Source: a virus
IMG/VR virus record: IMGVR_UViG_3300007512_002205
Location: 57,144 to 121,143 of that record
Strand: one strand, 5' to 3'
DNA length: 64,000 nucleotides
Below the pieces are notes generated by a model. That model saw only the letters and a list, made by a program, of their open reading frames with translations, did no database searches and was not told the origin of the DNA. This document shows, in pieces, positions 9,566-19,566 of the stretch. The translations under genes were made by a program, and so were the position numbers. The number at the start of each line of letters is the position of its first letter. Within the stretch, counting starts at the first letter, position 1.

Positions 9566-11037
9566 TATTCAACCCTAAATTTGAATTCTTCCTTTGGTTC
9601 AACCAAGTCACCATATATATCATAGAGGAATTTAAGCTTGTATTGGAATCCTGGTTCTAGCATTGACATGTCCAAATCGAAATAACTTCCATTCTTATCA
9701 TATGATAATAATGTGTGTTGGGTGCTCCCCGTTCCATAATTGAAAATGGTAAAATCATCAGCCGCACGAGACAGTTTATAATATACCTTTTCAATCACAC
9801 TATTAGAGGCGCTTGCGTTTGCCTCCGTATAAATAGTTGGGCACCAATCTTTCTCACGAATGAACAAGCGAAACCTTGCCCTTTCATCTTTAGAATAATT
9901 CGCCTTTAAATTAACAATCTTTGTCGCATATCTTTTTGTGTTGTACTCTTCACCGGCTTCAAAGGTCTTTACGGAAATCGAAGAGCCGGTATGATACTCT
10001 GTGCTTCCCGTATGCCACACAGGAAAGATTGTCTTTGCAGAGCCTGTATACGCAAATGAGGCCGAATACACTCCTGTTTCAACCCATCCACCTGTAGCAT
10101 TCACATCGTTGTTGCTAACGACCCCTCCCCCGATGGGTAAGGTTATTTTATTGGGGCTTGGATCCACGCTGCCAGTATCTGAAACATAAACACTTATGAG
10201 GATTTTGTTTGTCCTGTCCAAGCCGGGAATGTTCTTCTTTTGCCCCCTTACAAAATTGTAGAGATAAAGGGTGTTAAGGTTATCTTCTCCGGGAACAAGA
10301 GAGCTGCTTAAATAGAAATTCTTAAAATCATCTTGTTTTGCTGAATTCCATCGAGCCTCAAGAACTGGGCGGCGCATATAGTATTCGCTATTTCGACCAA
10401 AGAACTTCTTTGTATGGTATGATTGTGCAGCACTTTCATGGCTTGAAGACAAAAACACCCCAAAACCACCCGTGTTCGCCATCGTACCAGCAATCCAGCT
10501 TTCAACAATTGAAGTTACATCAGCCTCAAGATCTTCATTCCCAACTTCAAAATAATGACTCGATGTTGTATACGCCGACGATGAAAGGAAATCCCCTCCC
10601 GCATCTCGCCAGCCAGAACCCGATCCAAGACTCGCAGATGTCCAATTGCAAACATCAAGGTCCTTATATTCATCCATATCAAGACCTTCACCTTCTGTCC
10701 ACGAACGTGAAACTGCTGCGATACTCAATGTAAACTTTCTTGGAAGACTGTTGCTGTGCTCTGCGTTGAACATCTTCAAATAGAACCTAAGATTATCACT
10801 ACCACTTAAAGGAATATCCTCAGCCGCCCTTGAAGAGGAGATCTCTGTCATAACAGGAAAGTCGATCAGAACTCTTGCCAATTCTGATGAAGACGTTGAA
10901 GCTTGAGCATAAACACTGAATACTTCTAGTATATCAGAAGCGCCCATGTTTGAACCCGTCGCCCTCGTAGACAAATCTGATTTATAGGCGTTTGTTATCG
11001 TTGTATCTTTTGTGGCGTAGAATCTCTTGATACCCAT
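9565..11037 (-). CDS. Virion protein with CBM96/DNRLRE-like fold
   Basis: A 490-residue protein starting MGIKRFYATKDTTITNAYKS. The N-terminal pattern (KDTTITNAY, GASDILEVF, ARVLIDFPV, then WTEGEGLD and VTSIVESWIAGT) matches the layout of DNRLRE/CBM96-like beta-sandwich domains found in cell-surface and viral fibre proteins. TTSSHYFEVG at residues 157-166 is shared, codon for codon, with the neighbouring LamG protein. ATG overlaps the upstream gp6 stop (TAATG). I infer a tail or baseplate appendage. The rest of the protein has no motif that I recognise. Confidence 0.72.
   Translation of the reverse strand: MGIKRFYATKDTTITNAYKSDLSTRATGSNMGASDILEVFSVYAQASTSSSELARVLIDFPVMTEISSSRAAEDIPLSGSDNLRFYLKMFNAEHSNSLPRKFTLSIAAVSRSWTEGEGLDMDEYKDLDVCNWTSASLGSGSGWRDAGGDFLSSSAYTTSSHYFEVGNEDLEADVTSIVESWIAGTMANTGGFGVFLSSSHESAAQSYHTKKFFGRNSEYYMRRPVLEARWNSAKQDDFKNFYLSSSLVPGEDNLNTLYLYNFVRGQKKNIPGLDRTNKILISVYVSDTGSVDPSPNKITLPIGGGVVSNNDVNATGGWVETGVYSASFAYTGSAKTIFPVWHTGSTEYHTGSSISVKTFEAGEEYNTKRYATKIVNLKANYSKDERARFRLFIREKDWCPTIYTEANASASNSVIEKVYYKLSRAADDFTIFNYGTGSTQHTLLSYDKNGSYFDLDMSMLEPGFQYKLKFLYDIYGDLVEPKEEFKFRVE
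10539..10569 (-). repeat. 31-bp exact direct repeat, copy 2
   Basis: Second copy of the repeat at 8854-8884, lying in the DNRLRE-like protein gene and encoding residues TTSSHYFEVG in the same frame. Identity stops abruptly at both ends. Confidence 0.9.
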
Positions 11038-12827
11038 TATTTAATGATTCCTGTTATATCGTTATCCAAATCTCTGATTTCTAATATCATATCCTCTGGG
11101 ACAATAAGCACACGCCCATTCTTCTTCAAGTTGTCAGAGACATCAAATTGTGCGCTACTGTAATTAGTTCCCGTCTTTCTATTAATGACAACTTTTATCG
11201 TGTCAACAACGTCATCAACGTCATTCAAGGCTTTGTATATATCTCCAAGGTAAAGAGGTTCTCCGATCCTAAATTTCGTTTTGTAAAGCTCTTTCAACTC
11301 TTGAAGGCACTCATTCAAAGCCGTTGTTTTATCTGCATCAAATTCACTTACCACCTCAAAGGTTATTGAAATGTTTGCTATCGTTGCATCCAAAATATCA
11401 ACAGTATCGTTGATCATCTTAAATCTATTAAGCCACGTTTTCAAATTCTTCTTCAGAGATGTTGTCGCCCTAATAAGATTGCCATCGACATCTTCAGAGA
11501 TGACATAGAGATTCAAATTTCTTTTAAAGGAATCTTTGTCTTGAACGATATTAACCCTCTTCACCGCACCAAACCTTGCTGGCATTCTATAACAAAGGCT
11601 GATGTAGTCCTGTCTCGTAACTGCCCTGTTTTGCGAAGCATAGGAGTCAATCGCTCTCATTTTGATTTCGTCAACAGACGGCAATGAAACAGAACCAACA
11701 ATAGGATTTTCGTTATCAACTTCAAAATTTGAAATCGATGCAAGCGCCGAAGCTCTTGTTGTCACACTCTCTCTAAATTCGACATTGGTTGAGACAACAG
11801 AGTCGATTGAACCCACAGGGGCATTAACATTATCAGTTGTGTTGACGCGATATCGAACAGTTAAAATTGTATTGGCGGGGGCTATGCCCATCTTTTCTGT
11901 TTTACTTATCTTGTTTGGATCAAACGAAGTTCCAATGAAATAATCCTTACCATGCATCTTTAAGACTGCTGACGTTGGATCGGGGAACACTTTGTCAATC
12001 AACTCTTGCTCCGTTCCAGACCCAAACTGTATTGCCGTTTCTTCATCCAAATCATGAATCACGACAAACCTTCTCGGTGTTTGAAGCTCTTTCAAGATAT
12101 AAGGGGTTGTTTCAAAATCTGATTGAAGGTTTCTAACCCCTTTGAATACTGTATCTTGTGAAAGGTAATCCACCTCATAATACTCACGACCCTCTGTATC
12201 AACAACAGACAAAATTTCTGTAACGTTGTCATCTGGCAGGGTTAGCTTCAAAAATTTCTGTTCACTGCCGACCTCAAATGTTGTTTCTCTAACCTCGCCA
12301 GATACAATTTCTCCATAGGCTTTCATCGCATACGAAATAACCGTCCCGTCTGAATCAACATTTGCGACTTTAATTAAGGTGTCAGAGCGCCCAAAATCGA
12401 CATCTTCGTTCAAAATAAATTGTGCCCCGCTATCTGAGCTGACGAGGGTTCCGGCTTTAAGAATTGGAATTAAGTCAGGGTTGGGGGAACCGCCGTTTGA
12501 TGTAGCGGGCACTGTAACAAAAAAGGCCGCCACACCTGTTGATGATGGTGAGCCGGGTACTTTGTACCCCATTTGACGAGCAAGTTTTAAAACGTTTTTT
12601 GTCTCAATCGATGTTTCAAGAAAACTTTCATTGGCTTGATAATCAACATAAAAAGAAAGAATATCTCCAACATAAGAGACGAGATCGATCATCAAAGAAC
12701 CAAACGAAGCCTCGTTAAAATCCTTATATGTATCAGGGTAATAAATCTTTGCATAATTTATGAGGTCATTTCGAATTGATTCGAAATCTCTACTCGTATA
12801 TGAAATCGGTGGTCTTGTTTTTGCCAT
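11037..12827 (-). CDS. Baseplate wedge protein, gp6-like (baseplate J family)
   Basis: A 596-residue protein starting MAKTRPPISYTSRDFESIRN. The N-terminus with FGSLMIDLVSYVGDILSFYV and ANESFLETS is the hallmark of gp6-type wedge proteins, and the middle ILKAGTLVSSDSGAQFILNE fits the baseplate J family. T4 gp6 has about 660 residues, so the length fits. In T4 it forms the continuous ring of the wedge that joins the hub to the outer baseplate. The gene follows gp25, as expected for neighbouring wedge genes. ATG overlaps the upstream stop. Confident family call. Confidence 0.92.
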   Translation of the reverse strand: MAKTRPPISYTSRDFESIRNDLINYAKIYYPDTYKDFNEASFGSLMIDLVSYVGDILSFYVDYQANESFLETSIETKNVLKLARQMGYKVPGSPSSTGVAAFFVTVPATSNGGSPNPDLIPILKAGTLVSSDSGAQFILNEDVDFGRSDTLIKVANVDSDGTVISYAMKAYGEIVSGEVRETTFEVGSEQKFLKLTLPDDNVTEILSVVDTEGREYYEVDYLSQDTVFKGVRNLQSDFETTPYILKELQTPRRFVVIHDLDEETAIQFGSGTEQELIDKVFPDPTSAVLKMHGKDYFIGTSFDPNKISKTEKMGIAPANTILTVRYRVNTTDNVNAPVGSIDSVVSTNVEFRESVTTRASALASISNFEVDNENPIVGSVSLPSVDEIKMRAIDSYASQNRAVTRQDYISLCYRMPARFGAVKRVNIVQDKDSFKRNLNLYVISEDVDGNLIRATTSLKKNLKTWLNRFKMINDTVDILDATIANISITFEVVSEFDADKTTALNECLQELKELYKTKFRIGEPLYLGDIYKALNDVDDVVDTIKVVINRKTGTNYSSAQFDVSDNLKKNGRVLIVPEDMILEIRDLDNDITGIIK

Positions 12828-13219
12828 TATTCTATTCCCTTATCACTTATATTGAGGGTTAATGTATCATCAGCGTTGAGTGGAATGATATAATAGTTAA
12901 TTCCCACATAAAGTTTGTTTGGTTCTTCCTCTGGTGTTTGAATGTTTACGTCTTCAATTTTAACAAAAGGCATATAAATTTCAGTTTGAGTTATGATTCG
13001 CTCTTCAATCACCTCAATAAAGGCGGAATCTATGTTCTCAAAAAGAAGTTGGTGAAGGCCCACACCAAAATCGGGGTCCATTATCCTCTCCCCTTTGACG
13101 GTTAAGACCATATTCTTGAAATTCTGCTTGATCGTCTCTTGAAAGGTCTTCGTCAGAGCAAATGGCCCATCGATCTTGCTATACACCAAGGGCAATTTTA
13201 CAGAAATTCCACTAGCCAT
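12827..13219 (-). CDS. Baseplate wedge protein, gp25-like
   Basis: A 130-residue protein with the GPW/gp25 family pattern: LTKTFQETIKQNFKNMVLTV, GERIMDPDFGVGLHQLLFEN and IEERIITQTEIYMPF. Length and motif spacing match the family. In T4, gp25 joins gp6 and gp53 in the wedge core and helps nucleate the sheath. GAGG lies eight bases before ATG. It sits immediately before the gp6-like gene, so the two wedge core genes are co-transcribed. Confidence 0.93.
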   Translation of the reverse strand: MASGISVKLPLVYSKIDGPFALTKTFQETIKQNFKNMVLTVKGERIMDPDFGVGLHQLLFENIDSAFIEVIEERIITQTEIYMPFVKIEDVNIQTPEEEPNKLYVGINYYIIPLNADDTLTLNISDKGIE

Positions 13220-13221
13220 AA

Positions 13222-14889
13222 TTATACCTCGTCAAACTTTGACAAATTCCTCAACATCGCATCGATTGATTTCTTATACTTGTTCAATTCAAACCTATCC
13301 TCTTCTCTGATAATGTCTCTCATCGATTTGTTATCTTTCCCAACTTTGCGATCCACCAAAGAACTATAATAAATAGGATAGATTGCATTAAGTAAGTCAT
13401 ACGGAAGGGTTTTATTGATAAAATCTTTTGTCTTCTGATCTTTTTCAAGAGCAAGAACCGGCTTTGAAAGAATAGAAAAGAACGTCGCCCCTGTTCCCTG
13501 TCCAGCAAGTTGCAAAGCTGGCGCTTGAGAAATAAGTTCAAACTCAAAAGGGTTTATTGGAGTTACCGCCTCTGAAATGACAACGGGGAACGTTAATGTG
13601 AAGATTCTATCTTTCTTTGCTAACTTAAAACCGGGAAACTTTTGTCCGTCAGCGAATTTCTTTCCAATGGTTCCTTGGGGAACTTCGTTGACAAAGCCAA
13701 CTCTTATTCCTGCTTTTTCCATCATCATTTTTTCCGTATCAATTTTCTTTTCCGGCAACTTACCCGACAATATTTGCGATAAAATACCTTTTGTGCCCTC
13801 TCTGAAATGGAGTCTTAGGGTGTCAACAGAGCGCCATCCACTTAAAGTGGATCCCTGAAATATACCGCTATCCAAAATTGTCGAAACTTTCCCAAGTTCC
13901 GGGTGCATGTTCCACCCGAATGTTGGCTTTGGGCTTTCTATTTCATTTGTGCTGTTTAATAGTGAGTATATGGAGCCCGCCCTCAAAGCTTCAACGTAAG
14001 ATAAGTTCATGACCAATCTCACACCAATCTCATCTGGCACAAGAGGCGGGAAGTTTTGAAGATGCTGTTTACTCGTAACTGACTTCAGTTCTTTAAGCCT
14101 CACCATTGCCTTTCCAGCTTCGGATAAAGACATATATTTAAATTGCTCTCTTCCAAATCCAACCAGTTTTGAATTTCTGAAAAAGATCTCCAAAAAGAAC
14201 TTTGGCCTTGTCTTCAAAAAATTCCAATCGGCTGTTGTTTCTAAATCAAATCTCTCTGTTTTATTTTCTGGCTTTATTGAAGAATCAAACTTCCTAATAT
14301 CTCCAAAGCTTATCAAATCATTTGATGCGTAATGCTCTCCAAATAAAAGATCGTCGCCTTCTCCGGTTAAAAACTCTGGAAATATCTTATCGTTCCCTTG
14401 GACTACCTTTCCGACCTCACTAATATAGCTCCCGATGTTCCACAAATTATACATGTTTGTTGGGATATATCCCCAAGTGCTATCTGTATTGAAAAGTTGC
14501 CCAATGAACCCATCAGAAACAAGCTTCTTTTTCTTTGTTGAGAACCTCTTTCCAAGCTCTTCTAACATCTCATAAAGAACACTCATGAACACATCAAAGA
14601 GGGCTTTTTTAGATGCTTCTACAATTTCCGTCTCCCCTTTCCCTTCGAACAAAAAATCTTTGTCTTCGAACAAAGCTGCAAGTCTATAGGCCACTAATAA
14701 ATCGCCAACGTCGTTCTCAAATCTCTCCATGAAAAAAGAAACCAATGGTTTAAGTTTGTCGGAAGTAAGCCCTGGTATCTCTGCATACGCCGGATATGTA
14801 AACAACAAGTAGTCAGTAAGAAAGGCTCTTATCCTCTCTCTTGCAGAGGCTCCTTGTAAAACAGAATTAATAGAATCGTAACCAAGCAT
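13222..14889 (-). CDS. Hypothetical baseplate-module protein, 555 aa
   Basis: Starts MLGYDSINSVLQGASARERI with GGAG six bases before ATG. The protein is mixed alpha/beta with many Lys, Phe and Leu, a basic stretch FSTKKKKLVSDGF, and no signal peptide, membrane helix or catalytic motif. It lies between the 1260-residue protein and gp25, a place where other wedge proteins (such as gp53 or gp7-8 in T4) would be expected, but I see no clear match to these. Function unassigned; virion role inferred from context. Confidence 0.7.
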   Translation of the reverse strand: MLGYDSINSVLQGASARERIRAFLTDYLLFTYPAYAEIPGLTSDKLKPLVSFFMERFENDVGDLLVAYRLAALFEDKDFLFEGKGETEIVEASKKALFDVFMSVLYEMLEELGKRFSTKKKKLVSDGFIGQLFNTDSTWGYIPTNMYNLWNIGSYISEVGKVVQGNDKIFPEFLTGEGDDLLFGEHYASNDLISFGDIRKFDSSIKPENKTERFDLETTADWNFLKTRPKFFLEIFFRNSKLVGFGREQFKYMSLSEAGKAMVRLKELKSVTSKQHLQNFPPLVPDEIGVRLVMNLSYVEALRAGSIYSLLNSTNEIESPKPTFGWNMHPELGKVSTILDSGIFQGSTLSGWRSVDTLRLHFREGTKGILSQILSGKLPEKKIDTEKMMMEKAGIRVGFVNEVPQGTIGKKFADGQKFPGFKLAKKDRIFTLTFPVVISEAVTPINPFEFELISQAPALQLAGQGTGATFFSILSKPVLALEKDQKTKDFINKTLPYDLLNAIYPIYYSSLVDRKVGKDNKSMRDIIREEDRFELNKYKKSIDAMLRNLSKFDEV

Positions 14890-17800
14890 TTAACTCTCCA
14901 ACCTTTTCAAGACTTCTTTATATAACAAAACGTTTTCAACGCCTTTTGAAGCATCTCCGGATTTATTTAACGAGTCTTGGAAAGTTTTTTTGTACGTCAC
15001 CACATCATCCCCCTCTCCAAACCTACGCAAATCAAACAAAGTCTTGACAAATTCCTTTCCCTTTTCAAGATCCTGTAACAAAGGGAATGTGGTGATATTT
15101 GTGTTAAACAGCGCTTTCACAAGACCCACTCTTGTCGCATCTTCATCAATTAAGCGAATCGTTTTCTTACTGAATTCGTTGGAGTCTTTCAGTTCGTAAT
15201 CAGAAATGAACCCTCTTGCCGTATTAACCACTCCGTCTTTTATATAGTCCGCCTCTTTTGCACTTTTTTTCGCCGTGACAACTATTTGGCCGTTGTAGAG
15301 AACCTCTCCCTTTTCATTAATCGCAACCCCTTTATCGCCACCTATTTTCAGAACCACCTGTCCACTTTTTCCGTCCACAGAAAACTCTTGTGACCCTTTC
15401 AACTCACTTCCTACCTGTTCTGCTTTCCCAATTAAATCAAAAAGAATAGAGCCATCTTCTGGTTTTTCGCTTTCATCAATTGGGTTGTTCCAATACAGAG
15501 ATTCAAGAGAGAGTTTTATAGGTCCAGACTCCACCTTTTGCTTTGAACCCAATGACTTTATCTTTGTTCCAATCAAATCAGTCGTTTGTTCCAAAGAAGA
15601 TTTCGTTTGCCCTTCCAAAGCTTTGAAGGGTGCATCAACTGCCGCCTGCAACGCCTTCCTCCCTTGTTGACCAATAAGGTTTGGAATAGATTTTGAAAGA
15701 TCATAAACCGTATCATTGATTTTTTTGCACAATTCTTCAATGTTTGAAAGAGCATCCTCGACGAGTTGATCTTTGTAGTTTTCCGGTAAGCCTTTTTGGG
15801 CAAGCAAGACTTTTATATCTTGTGGGGGACAAGGATTCGCCGCTCTCTTTGCGTCTTCAAGGATTCCTGTTATACACAGCTCAGAATTAACCAGTGTTCC
15901 AAGATGCTTATAGAAGTCTCTCACACCTTCTTTGAATGAAAGTTGTGAAATTGAACCAAGATCAGCAACGATTTCCAACAGGCCATCGTTCGCAAACCCT
16001 CTCAAAAGTGAGACAAGCTCTGTTGAATCAATGTTTTCAGAAACTATATCGAAATAACCCCTCAACTCCTGCTCGCTTAACCCACTAAGGAGTGGAAACT
16101 GTTCTTGTAAAAGGAACAAGACCTCTTTCAATGAAAACTGTGAGCCTCTTTGAATCAAAACATTTATATCACACGAAACAAAATCAAGTTTTGAGCCATC
16201 ACCAACCGAAGCAAAGTTCGAATAAGGATCCCCACCACCACCTGACTGACTTGCCAACCTATTGATATCCTCATCGCTTAAATTGCACATATTAAGAAGA
16301 TCTCTTATCGCAAACCCCAACAAGGATTCAAGCGCAAGAAGAAGGGCTTCTATTATGAGTTCGATTATCTTTGCCTTGATGAATGCCCAAAAATCAACCA
16401 ATGGGATATACGGAATTTGGGGAATCTCTGGAATCTGAGGGATAACGCTCAAAAGCCACTGTGGGTTTAAAATGAGGTTCTTAAAATTAATATATGCCGC
16501 GAACAATTGATTTACATTCAATTGGTTTAAGCACGCATAGAAGCTTGAATCTTCTCCGAGTCTTTCAAGCTTGTCTCTGTTCGCAGCAAGAATTCTGGTT
16601 AAAAGCTCATACCACGGAAACTTATGAAAAAGAAATTCGAATATTGTACCAAGATCCCTTTTTCTAAAGACGGTGACAATATCTTCGAAGCAATTATACT
16701 TTGAAGCGACAGCGGCCCCAAGTGGAATCGAAAGGCTGAATGAACTCTCCATGTCCTCTTTGGTCGGCTTTTGTTTTCTTTCGTTTGGGTCCTTACCTTT
16801 CTCTTTTTTCTTCTTGTCTTTTTTCGCTGATGGCTTGAGATCGATTTTTGGATAATGAACGTTTTGAACAAAATTGCCCCAAAGAACAGACTTGTTCGGA
16901 CCAATAATGTTCTTGTTTGATAAAAACAGGTTGTTTGCTGTTTTCATTTGAATAATCGGATAAGGTGTTTTTTCAAGCAACTCTGGGTTGTCACGCTCTG
17001 ATGGTGGCACCGGAACATCAATGGCCTCTATCATTTTTTGTCTTGTGATTGTCCTCACAAAAATTGGTTTAAATTTTATTGTTTCCTCAATTTTTATAAA
17101 GAGGTTTTTCTTGCTCGCCCCTTTAAGTTTGGTTTCGCCGAGAGCGTTGGCTGTTTTACCGACAACCTCAAAGTTCTTATAAAATTTTTCTGCAAAGGTG
17201 TCTGTAACAATAGCAATGTCACCAACAACAGCCCCAAAACCCTTTCCAAGCGCATTGATGCGCGGAACGAAGGTCAACCCTTCGGGTTTTGGATTTAATT
17301 CATAATCTTGGTTGTCTTCATCGAAAGGTATGTTTTCCGCATCCTTGTCCGGCTTACCGAGGGTTTTCGCTGTATTCCCGGTATTACCTAAAGAAATTGG
17401 AGGTCTAATAGATGATATTGCCAAAAGATTCATAGAATCATCGTAATGATAGGTTATCGATTCATTGCTTACTGCTTTGTTGTAATTCGCAAAGACCGGA
17501 TTCCCCCCTTTCTCCAAAAGATATTCATTCCGTAGAAGTTCTTGTCCCTCTATCAAAATAGATGTAACTGTTTTTGGGGGAAATTTGTATTCTTTACCAA
17601 GAACCTCGGCAGCTTTTTGTTTGTTGTCAAATTTAAAAGATTCAATCTCAGCGGCTAACTTATCGACCTCTTGATAAAAAAGAGATTGTTTGGAATTTGC
17701 TGGCATATTTTGCAAAGGGTTCAAAACATCTCTCACTATATTCAAATTGGTGAAAAATATAGAAGACAACGTATCCTCCGACCCTAAATTTGGAAATGTA

Positions 17801-18672
17801 ATAGAATATTTGGACAAAGAATCAAGGCCGATTTTGATTGTATCAAGGTAATGCTCTTGTTGTTCAAATTCCTCGGACAAAACCACTTCTGCAAAATTGA
17901 AAGTAACACACGTTTTAACAAGGTTGACGCCCTTTCTGGTTACGGCTCTGAAAAACACCTCTGTCTTCGCTTTTGAACTTACGTCTCTTCTGAACGATCC
18001 TTTGACGACTTCCAATGCCTCTTTTTTAAGAGCTTCTATGTTCTCTGCCTTCTTAAGATTGGTTACTGTATCCTTTTTCTTTGAAACAACACAAACTGTT
18101 GGAGTTGTAAACCTTAATACTTTTCTTTTCGGTGGCTTTGCTTCCGGGTTTTTGATTTCTTTTATCGGGCCGCCCCCATTATCAACAAACAAAACAGTGT
18201 CATTTACACCAACAATCGCTTCGTGCCACCCGCCAACTGAACCGTCAGCAAAATTTGCCCGTTTTATTATCTCTTCTTTACCCGTTCCAAGAATATATTT
18301 CTTTCTAAACCAATCGTAAAAGGCGTGCTGAACAACAGATTCATAAGTTCTTCTTGACAGTTTACCAAGATTATTCTCTTCATATGGTTTAAGAATCTGC
18401 CCAATTGGCAAATCAAGTTCTCCAAGTTGGATCTTTGTTATCGTGTTTTTTAAAGCTTCACTCTCTTCAAACGAAACAAGGCCAAGAGCTGAAGTCTCCT
18501 CGGTTATTTCAAGGTCTGAGTTGTCTGTGCCGAAAATATATCGCAAACAACTTATAAATAAAAAATAATGCTCCGAGTGGTCTTCGGGATTAAGAATAGG
18601 AGTTTTTGTAAAAAGGGCTTGTTGTCCTTTTTTTGCAAATGCTCTGATTTCTTGTAATGTTGGCTTTGACAT
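14890..18672 (-). CDS. Giant baseplate-module protein, 1260 aa
   Basis: Starts MSKPTLQEIRAFAKKGQQAL. A long Lys-rich protein with a charged low-complexity linker (KPSAKKDKKKKEKGKDP, near residue 600), then a leucine-rich helical stretch containing FIKAKIIELIIEALLLALES. The latter could be a buried helix bundle or a membrane-contacting segment. A second half with repeated short helices follows. No known catalytic motif is visible. It lies between the spike-like protein and the 555-residue protein in the baseplate module. It may be a wedge or hub scaffold or a tape-like protein. I do not recognise its family. Confidence 0.7.
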   Translation of the reverse strand: MSKPTLQEIRAFAKKGQQALFTKTPILNPEDHSEHYFLFISCLRYIFGTDNSDLEITEETSALGLVSFEESEALKNTITKIQLGELDLPIGQILKPYEENNLGKLSRRTYESVVQHAFYDWFRKKYILGTGKEEIIKRANFADGSVGGWHEAIVGVNDTVLFVDNGGGPIKEIKNPEAKPPKRKVLRFTTPTVCVVSKKKDTVTNLKKAENIEALKKEALEVVKGSFRRDVSSKAKTEVFFRAVTRKGVNLVKTCVTFNFAEVVLSEEFEQQEHYLDTIKIGLDSLSKYSITFPNLGSEDTLSSIFFTNLNIVRDVLNPLQNMPANSKQSLFYQEVDKLAAEIESFKFDNKQKAAEVLGKEYKFPPKTVTSILIEGQELLRNEYLLEKGGNPVFANYNKAVSNESITYHYDDSMNLLAISSIRPPISLGNTGNTAKTLGKPDKDAENIPFDEDNQDYELNPKPEGLTFVPRINALGKGFGAVVGDIAIVTDTFAEKFYKNFEVVGKTANALGETKLKGASKKNLFIKIEETIKFKPIFVRTITRQKMIEAIDVPVPPSERDNPELLEKTPYPIIQMKTANNLFLSNKNIIGPNKSVLWGNFVQNVHYPKIDLKPSAKKDKKKKEKGKDPNERKQKPTKEDMESSFSLSIPLGAAVASKYNCFEDIVTVFRKRDLGTIFEFLFHKFPWYELLTRILAANRDKLERLGEDSSFYACLNQLNVNQLFAAYINFKNLILNPQWLLSVIPQIPEIPQIPYIPLVDFWAFIKAKIIELIIEALLLALESLLGFAIRDLLNMCNLSDEDINRLASQSGGGGDPYSNFASVGDGSKLDFVSCDINVLIQRGSQFSLKEVLFLLQEQFPLLSGLSEQELRGYFDIVSENIDSTELVSLLRGFANDGLLEIVADLGSISQLSFKEGVRDFYKHLGTLVNSELCITGILEDAKRAANPCPPQDIKVLLAQKGLPENYKDQLVEDALSNIEELCKKINDTVYDLSKSIPNLIGQQGRKALQAAVDAPFKALEGQTKSSLEQTTDLIGTKIKSLGSKQKVESGPIKLSLESLYWNNPIDESEKPEDGSILFDLIGKAEQVGSELKGSQEFSVDGKSGQVVLKIGGDKGVAINEKGEVLYNGQIVVTAKKSAKEADYIKDGVVNTARGFISDYELKDSNEFSKKTIRLIDEDATRVGLVKALFNTNITTFPLLQDLEKGKEFVKTLFDLRRFGEGDDVVTYKKTFQDSLNKSGDASKGVENVLLYKEVLKRLES

Positions 18673-18675
18673 TTC

Positions 18676-19566
18676 TTAATTCGCCTTGTTGTATCTGCTC
18701 AAAATCCATTTCTTTGCAAACGGCATCAAATAATTAACCTTTGTTAGTTCAATGTTCGCAATCATACCCATAAGGTTTGCAGTGGTTGTAAAATCTCCAG
18801 CCACCATGCTTATTATACCAGCGCACAAATCTAGCGACGGTGCGACCGGACCTGTTGCACCTATGTGAAAATGAAGAGCAAGGGACGCCTTTAATATCAT
18901 TATCTCCGTGTGCATCTTTTGCATTGTTGACGCGAGATCTCCAATGTTTTTCATGACATCATCAAGGAAGTCTTTCAGGTTATATCCTTTAACAAGTGGT
19001 TGAACCGGAAATCTATCTGCCTCGCCCGCAACAATATGCACACCACCAAGCACATCAATCCGAGCACCTCTTGAATTATAACGACGACCACCTGTTTGAA
19101 TCTGAACAAACTCAGAACCCTTCAAATCAATAACATCTGCTCTTGCTATGATCGCAGACCTTGCTTTGAAATCTCCAGGTATCGAGGGTGTCTTGATGTC
19201 CGTCATTGATGACACCTCAAATCTTGAAGCGAACGCAAGGGTCTCTCTATTTCTCAAGTCAATTGTTTCGTTCGTATCTGTTTTTTCGCTTATGTTGTAC
19301 ATAAGAACAGATGGTGCCGGCAACCCACTTTTATCTCGGTATCTCGCATCGTTTATAAGCGCAATCCCTGATGGGCAATCGGGATGCTTCTTTATATATT
19401 GATTTTCAAGTTTGAGGGTTTTTGGGTTATTATAGATTGAAAGACTGCCTCCCAAACCAGAACCACCTTGCTCTGGGGAATTGTCCAATCTCCTCTTTAC
19501 CTCATCAATACTTTCTTTTTGCGAGGGATCTAAATCTTTTGGTGATCGCGGTTTCACTCTTGTCAT
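18676..19566 (-). CDS. Putative central spike/baseplate protein, 296 aa
   Basis: Starts MTRVKPRSPKDLDPSQKESI; the ATGA start overlaps the hub gene stop. The middle (DLKGSEFVQIQTGG, GARIDVLGGVHIVAG) has the short repeated beta pattern of a beta-helix. A later ALHFHIGATGPVAPS resembles the His-Gly-Pro segment near the end of gp5/VgrG-type spikes. Directly upstream is a hub protein with a peptidase. I infer that this pair may do what T4 gp5 does in one chain: wall digestion in one protein and membrane-piercing spike in the other. The spike call is moderate only. Confidence 0.6.
   Translation of the reverse strand: MTRVKPRSPKDLDPSQKESIDEVKRRLDNSPEQGGSGLGGSLSIYNNPKTLKLENQYIKKHPDCPSGIALINDARYRDKSGLPAPSVLMYNISEKTDTNETIDLRNRETLAFASRFEVSSMTDIKTPSIPGDFKARSAIIARADVIDLKGSEFVQIQTGGRRYNSRGARIDVLGGVHIVAGEADRFPVQPLVKGYNLKDFLDDVMKNIGDLASTMQKMHTEIMILKASLALHFHIGATGPVAPSLDLCAGIISMVAGDFTTTANLMGMIANIELTKVNYLMPFAKKWILSRYNKAN

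Noticed and set aside
19105-19125. The peptide SEFVQIQ is shared by the spike-like protein and the Glu/Pro-rich protein at 53454
   Set aside because: Only seven residues, different surrounding sequence and partly different codons; most likely chance.
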